From the NCBI RefSeq assembly GCF_003857055.1, contig NZ_QGSZ01000270.1:1-64000 (forward strand): DNA of 64,000 bases, given 5' to 3'. The position numbers and the translations under genes were made by a program. This document shows, piece by piece, positions 59,897 to 64,000 of this stretch. Each line of letters starts with the position of its first letter. Position 1 is the first letter of the stretch. This stretch comes from Micromonospora inaquosa. Its GTDB lineage: Bacteria > Actinomycetota > Actinomycetes > Mycobacteriales > Micromonosporaceae. The notes under the pieces were generated by a model. It was not told where the DNA came from. It saw only the letters and a list, made by a program, of their open reading frames with translations, and made no database searches.

Positions 59897-60889
59897 ATGC
59901 GAATTCTCGTCACCGGGGGCGCCGGTTTCATCGGCTCCCACCTCTGCGAGTTCCTGGTTGCGCAACACCATGACGTCACCGTGCTCGACGAGCTTTCCAC
60001 TGGTTCGGTGGCAAACCTCGCCAGTTGCCTGGACGCCGGCACCGTCCGCCTCGTGGAGGGGTCGATCCTCGACCGGGACCTGGTGAACGAGTGCGTCCGC
60101 GGCAAGGATGCCGTCTTCCACCTCGCCGCCGCCGTCGGCGTGCGAACGATCGTCGACAGTCCCCTCCACTCACTGCGCGTCAACCTGTACGGAACGGAAA
60201 ACGTCGTCGAGGCGGCGGTGACGCACGGGGTGCCATTCGGCGTCACGTCGACCAGCGAGGTGTACGGCAAGAACGATGCCGACGGGCTCCGCGAGGACGC
60301 CGACCGGATCCTTGGGTCCCCGCTGCTCAGCCGATGGTCATACGCGGCGGCCAAGGGTCTTGACGAGTTGGTGGCGCACATCCGGGCGTCCGAGACGGGC
60401 ACCCCCTGCGTGAGTTACCGACTGTTCAACGTCGTCGGGCCGCGGCAGACCGGTCGGTACGGCATGGTCCTGCCCCGGTTCGTCGCGCAGGCGCTCAACC
60501 ACGAACCGATCACGGTGTACGGCGACGGCACGCAGCGCCGGTGCTTCGGGTCGGTCTACGACGTCGTACCGGCAATGGTCGAGCTGCTGCGGACCCCCGC
60601 GGCGCACGGTAGGGCGGTGAACCTCGGTGGGCGCGAGGAGATCTCCATCCGGGGCCTCGCCGAGAAGATCAAGGACTTCACCGGCTCGACCAGTGACATC
60701 CAGACGGTGCCCTACGACGTCGCCTACGGTAGCGGCTTCGAGGACATGGCTCGGCGTATGCCAGATCTGTCACTGGCCCACGAACTCATCGGGTACACCG
60801 TCCGTTACAGCCTCGACGACATCGTGCGATCAGTCGTCGAAGACTCGTACCGCGTCGACGATCGGGACTCGCTGCTGGCCACTCCATGA
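59897..60889 (+). CDS. NAD-dependent nucleotide-sugar epimerase/dehydratase
   Basis: A 330-residue extended SDR. NAD site VTGGAGFIGSHLCEFLV, VLDELSTGSVANL, FHLAAAVGVRTIV, catalytic region STSEVYG and the YAAAK of WSYAAAKGLDELV, and LFNVVGPRQTGRYGMVLPRF. It resembles 4-epimerases and related enzymes acting on UDP-sugars. In this operon it should epimerise the UDP-hexosaminuronic acid or its precursor. ATG 59897 follows GAAAGGAAG. Last gene of the plus-strand operon, before a strong terminator. Confidence 0.85.
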   Translation: MRILVTGGAGFIGSHLCEFLVAQHHDVTVLDELSTGSVANLASCLDAGTVRLVEGSILDRDLVNECVRGKDAVFHLAAAVGVRTIVDSPLHSLRVNLYGTENVVEAAVTHGVPFGVTSTSEVYGKNDADGLREDADRILGSPLLSRWSYAAAKGLDELVAHIRASETGTPCVSYRLFNVVGPRQTGRYGMVLPRFVAQALNHEPITVYGDGTQRRCFGSVYDVVPAMVELLRTPAAHGRAVNLGGREEISIRGLAEKIKDFTGSTSDIQTVPYDVAYGSGFEDMARRMPDLSLAHELIGYTVRYSLDDIVRSVVEDSYRVDDRDSLLATP

Positions 60890-60979
60890 ACCAGACGGGC
60901 GCAGCTGTGGACGCTGACGTCACACCGCAGCTGATCCCCGGCCGTGCCGCCACCCCGACCCGCCACCCCGGACGCGGAC

Positions 60980-61015
60980 CGGCCCGGCGCGGAGAGTGTC
61001 CTCCGCGCCGGGCCG
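60980..61015. terminator. 15-bp bidirectional hairpin at the cluster edge
   Basis: Arms 60980-60994 and 61001-61015 are exactly complementary around a 6-base loop. It lies between the epimerase stop (plus) and the CBM2 protein stop (minus) and marks the right boundary of the natural product cluster. Confidence 0.8.
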
Positions 61016-61030
61016 TGGCATCAGGTCGGG

Positions 61031-61798
61031 TCAGGCGGGCACGCAGTCGGCCTGCACGCCCGGGCCGGTGCCGGTGCCCTGGAAGCCGAAGTTCGTCGAC
61101 TGCCGGCCGGCGACCCGTCCGTTGTAGCTCACGTTGGTGAACTCGACGGTGCCGCTGGTGCCGCTGGCCTGGGCGTTCCAGGTGCCGCTGACTCCGGCGC
61201 CGCCGGGCAGCACGACGGTCACGGTCCAGCCGTTGATCTCCGACATGCCGGCGGTGACCGTCACGCTCGCGGTGAAGCCCCCGGCCCACTGGTTGATCGC
61301 GATCGACGCGTAGCAGCCGTCACCGGCCGGGGGCGGGCTGTTCGGCGGGGTGGGCGGCGGCGTGGTCGGCGTGGTGCTGCCGGTGCAGGCGACGTTGTTC
61401 AGGGTGAAGCTGCTCGGAGCCGGGTTGCTGGAGTTGTTCCAGCTCGCGTTGAAGCCGAACGTGGCGCTGCCGTTGGTCGCCAGGTTGCCGTTGTAGTCGA
61501 CGTTGGTCGCGGAGACCTGGCTGCCGCTCTGCGAGGCGGTGGCACCCCACGCCTGGTTGACCTGCTGCCCGGCCCCGTACGACCAGCGCAGCGTCCACCC
61601 GGAGAGCGGGTCGCCGAGGTTGGTGACGGTGACGTTGCCGGTGAATCCGCCCGGCCACTGGCTGGCGACCGAGTAGGCCACCTGGCAGCCGGCGGCCGCC
61701 TGGGCGGACACGGAGGTCAGCAGCCCGGCGGTGACCAGGGTGGCGGTGGCTGCGGCGGTGGTGGCGATCAGCGTCATTCGACGCCGTCCTGTGCGCAT
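61031..61798 (-). CDS. Secreted protein with two CBM2-like domains
   Basis: A 255-residue secreted protein: Tat/Sec-like signal peptide (MRTGRRRMTLIATTAAATAT, ending SAQA), a first cellulose-binding CBM2 domain (CQVAYSVASQWPGGFTGNVT to NNVACTG), a Pro/Thr linker (TPTTPPPTPPNSPPP) and a second CBM2-like domain (CYASIAINQWAGGFTASVTV to the terminal Cys). No catalytic domain is present, so it probably binds cellulose or chitin or assists enzymes. ATG 61798 has an AAGGAAG site. A LacI-type operator lies 150 bases upstream. Confidence 0.83.
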   Translation of the reverse strand: MRTGRRRMTLIATTAAATATLVTAGLLTSVSAQAAAGCQVAYSVASQWPGGFTGNVTVTNLGDPLSGWTLRWSYGAGQQVNQAWGATASQSGSQVSATNVDYNGNLATNGSATFGFNASWNNSSNPAPSSFTLNNVACTGSTTPTTPPPTPPNSPPPAGDGCYASIAINQWAGGFTASVTVTAGMSEINGWTVTVVLPGGAGVSGTWNAQASGTSGTVEFTNVSYNGRVAGRQSTNFGFQGTGTGPGVQADCVPA

Positions 61799-61946
61799 GC
61801 TGCTTCCTTTCGATGAGGCGGACGGAGGTGTCGCGACGCCCATGCCCGTGGGCGGCGAGTCTCGGCCGGGACCAGTGGTCCTCGGGCCCGCCAGTGCAGG
61901 TTCGTGAAGGAAAGCGGCTCCCGCGCTCGCGCCCACCCGATGGAGA

Positions 61947-61960
61947 GGCAAGCGCTTTCC
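61947..61960. promoter_or_regulatory. LacI-type operator of the cellulase region
   Basis: GGCAAGCGCTTTCC is a near-perfect palindrome with the AGCGCT centre typical of LacI-family operators that control cellulase genes in actinomycetes. It lies upstream of the CBM2 protein gene and downstream of the GH5 gene stop. Which LacI protein binds it is not visible in the window. Confidence 0.55.
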
Positions 61961-62036
61961 CGATGAAAGCATAGAAGAACCTTGATGTAAATGGCCGGGA
62001 CGGCCGATGCGGTGCGCACCGGCCGTCCCGGGTGGT

Positions 62037-63626
62037 TCAGCAGCCGGTGCCGTTGAGTTTCACAGTGCCCGGCGCGCTGGCGGTGCCGTTGGCGGTGAAG
62101 CCCACGGTGACCGACCCGCCCGCCGGCAGCGACGGGGCGTGGCTCGGAGCGGCCGCGGTGACCGTCGTGCCGGACTGCGTGACCGTGGCGTTCCAGCCAC
62201 TGCCCAGCGTCACCCCGGACGGCCAACTCCAGGTGACCGACCACGGGTTCACCGCGCCCGAGCCGGTGTTCTTCACGGTCAACTCACCCTGGAAGCCGCC
62301 CTGCCAGGCGTTGACCTGCCGGTAGGTGGCCGTGCAGGCGCCGGTTGCCGGATCCGTGGGCCCACCCGTCGGGCCATCGGTCGGCCCGCCCGTGCCGCCG
62401 GACGGCGCGATCAGGTACGGCTGCAGGATCGCCTGCTTGGCGGTGTTGATGTTGGTCCAGTCGTCCAGCGCGATGCCGCCGGTGTCACCCGAGTTGGGGT
62501 TCCACGACCAGTAGGTGAAGGACATCCCGGTCACCCCGGTCCCGGTGTACGCCATCAGCTTCTCCAGCCACACCTTGTCCTTCGGATCGACCAGGGTGCT
62601 GCCGAACTCGCCCATCATGATCGGCGCGATGTTCTGCTTGTAGAGGTAACCGAAGTACTTGTCCCAGATGGCCGGCATGTTCGCCGGGTAGTCCGGAGCG
62701 TCGAACCAGGTCTGCCGGTACACCGAGGTGGCGTACTCGTGCGGCGAGTAGACCAGCCGGTTCGCCACGTTCAGCCGTACCGGGAACTGGCCGGCCTTCG
62801 ACAGGTTGCCGCCCCACCAACCGCAGTCCTCGTCGTTGCTCGGGTCGTTGTCCCAGACGTTGGAGAGGCCGCCACTCGGGCAGCTCACCCCCTCCACGAA
62901 GATCAACCAGTTGGGTTGGACGCCGAGGATGGCGTTCCCGGCCCGCTCGGCGGCGAGCCGCCAGTCCCGGGTGGTGTCGCCGCAACCCCAGCACGCGCCG
63001 GTGGCCGCCGGGTTGGTGCCCTCCGCGTGCGGCTCGTTGTGCAGGTCCGCGCCGATCACCGTCGGGTTGCCCGCGTACCGCTGGGCGAGCATCTTCCAGT
63101 CGTTGATCCAGGTCGCCTCGGAGACCGTCGAGGTGTACCAGAGCGGCGACTGACCGGCCGACGTCGGCCGGTGCCGGTCCAGGATGATCCGCATCCCCTT
63201 GCTGCCGGCGTAGTCGATCACCTTGTCCAGGATCTGCAACGGCGACAGCCCGATCAGGTCCGGGTTGACGAAGTCGTTGATCCCGGTGGCGGTAGCGCCC
63301 GCCTTGAGCGCGTCGTTCGAGTACGGCACCCGCAACGTGTTGTAACCCAGCCGGGCCATCGTGTCGAGCTGCCCCTTCCACGGGTTGCTCGACCACAACC
63401 CGTGGAAGGTCTTGTTGTCGGTCTCCATGCCGAACCAGTTGATGCCGGTCAGCCGGACCGTGGTGCCGGTGCTGTCCACGATCTGGTTGCCGCTGGTGTG
63501 CAGATAACCGGTACCGGTGCCAGCGGCAACGGCCGGGCTGGTGCTGACGGCGGCGGCGATGAACACGCCGGCCGCGACGGTGGCGAGCGCAGTGAGCGCG
63601 CCGCCGAGAGCTTTGGGACGGAACAT
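62037..63626 (-). CDS. GH5 endoglucanase with C-terminal CBM2
   Basis: A 529-residue secreted cellulase. Signal peptide (ALTALATVAAGVFIAAAV, ending SPAVA), GH5 catalytic domain (about residues 36-405) with acid/base Glu198 in GADLHNEPH and nucleophile Glu340 in IMMGEFGST, a Gly/Pro/Thr linker (GGTGGPTDGPTGGPTDP) and a CBM2 (about 425-529, ATYRQVNAWQGGFQGELTV). It hydrolyses internal beta-1,4-glucan bonds. ATG 63626. Outside the natural product cluster. Confidence 0.93.
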   Translation of the reverse strand: MFRPKALGGALTALATVAAGVFIAAAVSTSPAVAAGTGTGYLHTSGNQIVDSTGTTVRLTGINWFGMETDNKTFHGLWSSNPWKGQLDTMARLGYNTLRVPYSNDALKAGATATGINDFVNPDLIGLSPLQILDKVIDYAGSKGMRIILDRHRPTSAGQSPLWYTSTVSEATWINDWKMLAQRYAGNPTVIGADLHNEPHAEGTNPAATGACWGCGDTTRDWRLAAERAGNAILGVQPNWLIFVEGVSCPSGGLSNVWDNDPSNDEDCGWWGGNLSKAGQFPVRLNVANRLVYSPHEYATSVYRQTWFDAPDYPANMPAIWDKYFGYLYKQNIAPIMMGEFGSTLVDPKDKVWLEKLMAYTGTGVTGMSFTYWSWNPNSGDTGGIALDDWTNINTAKQAILQPYLIAPSGGTGGPTDGPTGGPTDPATGACTATYRQVNAWQGGFQGELTVKNTGSGAVNPWSVTWSWPSGVTLGSGWNATVTQSGTTVTAAAPSHAPSLPAGGSVTVGFTANGTASAPGTVKLNGTGC

Positions 63627-63943
63627 TCGAGCTCCACTTCGGAGGTCCGGCGCCGTCCAGAGAACGACGCCGGCGGGCGGCCGCGCGCACGTCACGGTCC
63701 CTCAGGGGTACGCGGACAGTGCGCGACGGCCCAGGTCACGCGGACGTGGTCACTCGCGGAAGCACACCGGCGACCCGCGACGGCGGTTGCTCCGCCTTCG
63801 ACGCCCTCGTGCCGGTGGCCCTAGCTGGCTCCGTCGCTCATTCTGATCAGGTCACGTCGATGCGTCAACCTGGCCCGACGCGCCACGCCCACCGCCCCCG
63901 CGCCTGCGGCTGGGCGAGGCGGCGCGCCTGGGCCGGACACGCG

Positions 63944-63977
63944 GGAGCCCTCGGCCCCAGAAGGGACCGAGGGCTCC
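63944..63977. terminator. 11-bp hairpin near the right edge
   Basis: Arms 63944-63954 and 63967-63977 are complementary. It probably terminates a minus-strand gene that lies mostly beyond the window: an in-frame TGA is possible at 63988-63986, but only a few codons are inside. Bases 63627-63943 hold the cellulase promoter side and no supported gene. Confidence 0.5.
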
Positions 63978-64000
63978 GGACGTCGTCAGCTCAGCCGGCC

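Noticed and set aside
26657..60889. PKS or NRPS cluster
   Set aside because: No ketosynthase, acyltransferase, condensation or carrier domain was found; the only ANL enzyme is a stand-alone acyl-CoA ligase.
1..64000. CRISPR array, rRNA or riboswitch
   Set aside because: No regularly spaced repeats, rRNA segments or conserved riboswitch cores were recognised by eye on either strand.

Overview
The window is high-GC DNA with GTG starts, AGGAGG-type ribosome sites and many four-base start/stop overlaps. With CBM2 cellulases, ECF sigma operons and SARP and LAL regulators, this points to an actinomycete, most likely Micromonosporaceae. Species assignment is inference.

Left part (1-26.5 kb) is a mosaic accessory and regulatory region. 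It opens with an excisionase-like protein and a tyrosine integrase, followed by a dead integrase fragment and a decayed MFS gene. A lower-GC stretch (about 3.5-7.7 kb) carries an ABC permease/ATPase/adaptor set, a lipoprotein and a small secreted peptide. Next come an orphan membrane protein, a frameshifted chimeric secreted protein, and three ECF sigma factor units, one driving a five-gene ABC operon. A nucleotidyltransferase toxin-antitoxin-like pair, a truncated tRNA-Arg, a SigJ/DoxX/FAD-oxidoreductase set, an aspartate-type aminotransferase, and YdcF-like and CGNR proteins complete this part.

Centre and right (about 27.9-60.9 kb) is a natural product gene cluster without PKS or NRPS modules. 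Its core is a tightly overlapping 12-gene minus-strand operon (54422 down to 43410): 2OG-Fe oxygenase, LysW-type amino-group carrier protein, LysX ligase, LysY reductase, a LysZ-LysK fusion, a split transketolase, an HK97-fold encapsulin-like shell protein, a PAPS sulfotransferase, an SDR, CysD and CysN. Predicted logic: glutamate is loaded on LysW, converted to a semialdehyde, extended by two carbons by transketolase (as in the vazabitide/azinomycin type pathway), modified, sulfated and released, possibly inside or on a protein shell. A second minus-strand operon (40431 to 34531) supplies an acyl arm: acyl-CoA ligase, acyl-CoA dehydrogenase, aldehyde dehydrogenase and SRPBCC protein, plus a glycosyltransferase. 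Two nucleotide-sugar modules are present: UDP-glucose dehydrogenase plus UDP-xylose synthase at 27.9-30.2 kb, and an amino-sugar type dehydrogenase, a PIG-L deacetylase and an epimerase at 57.7-60.9 kb. An MFS exporter and a second glycosyltransferase sit at 55-57 kb. A SARP and a LAL regulator are in the cluster, and a GTAC-N10-GTAC element recurs upstream of three of its operons.

The right edge (61-64 kb) returns to ordinary degradative genes: a double-CBM2 secreted protein and a GH5-CBM2 cellulase flanking a LacI-type operator.
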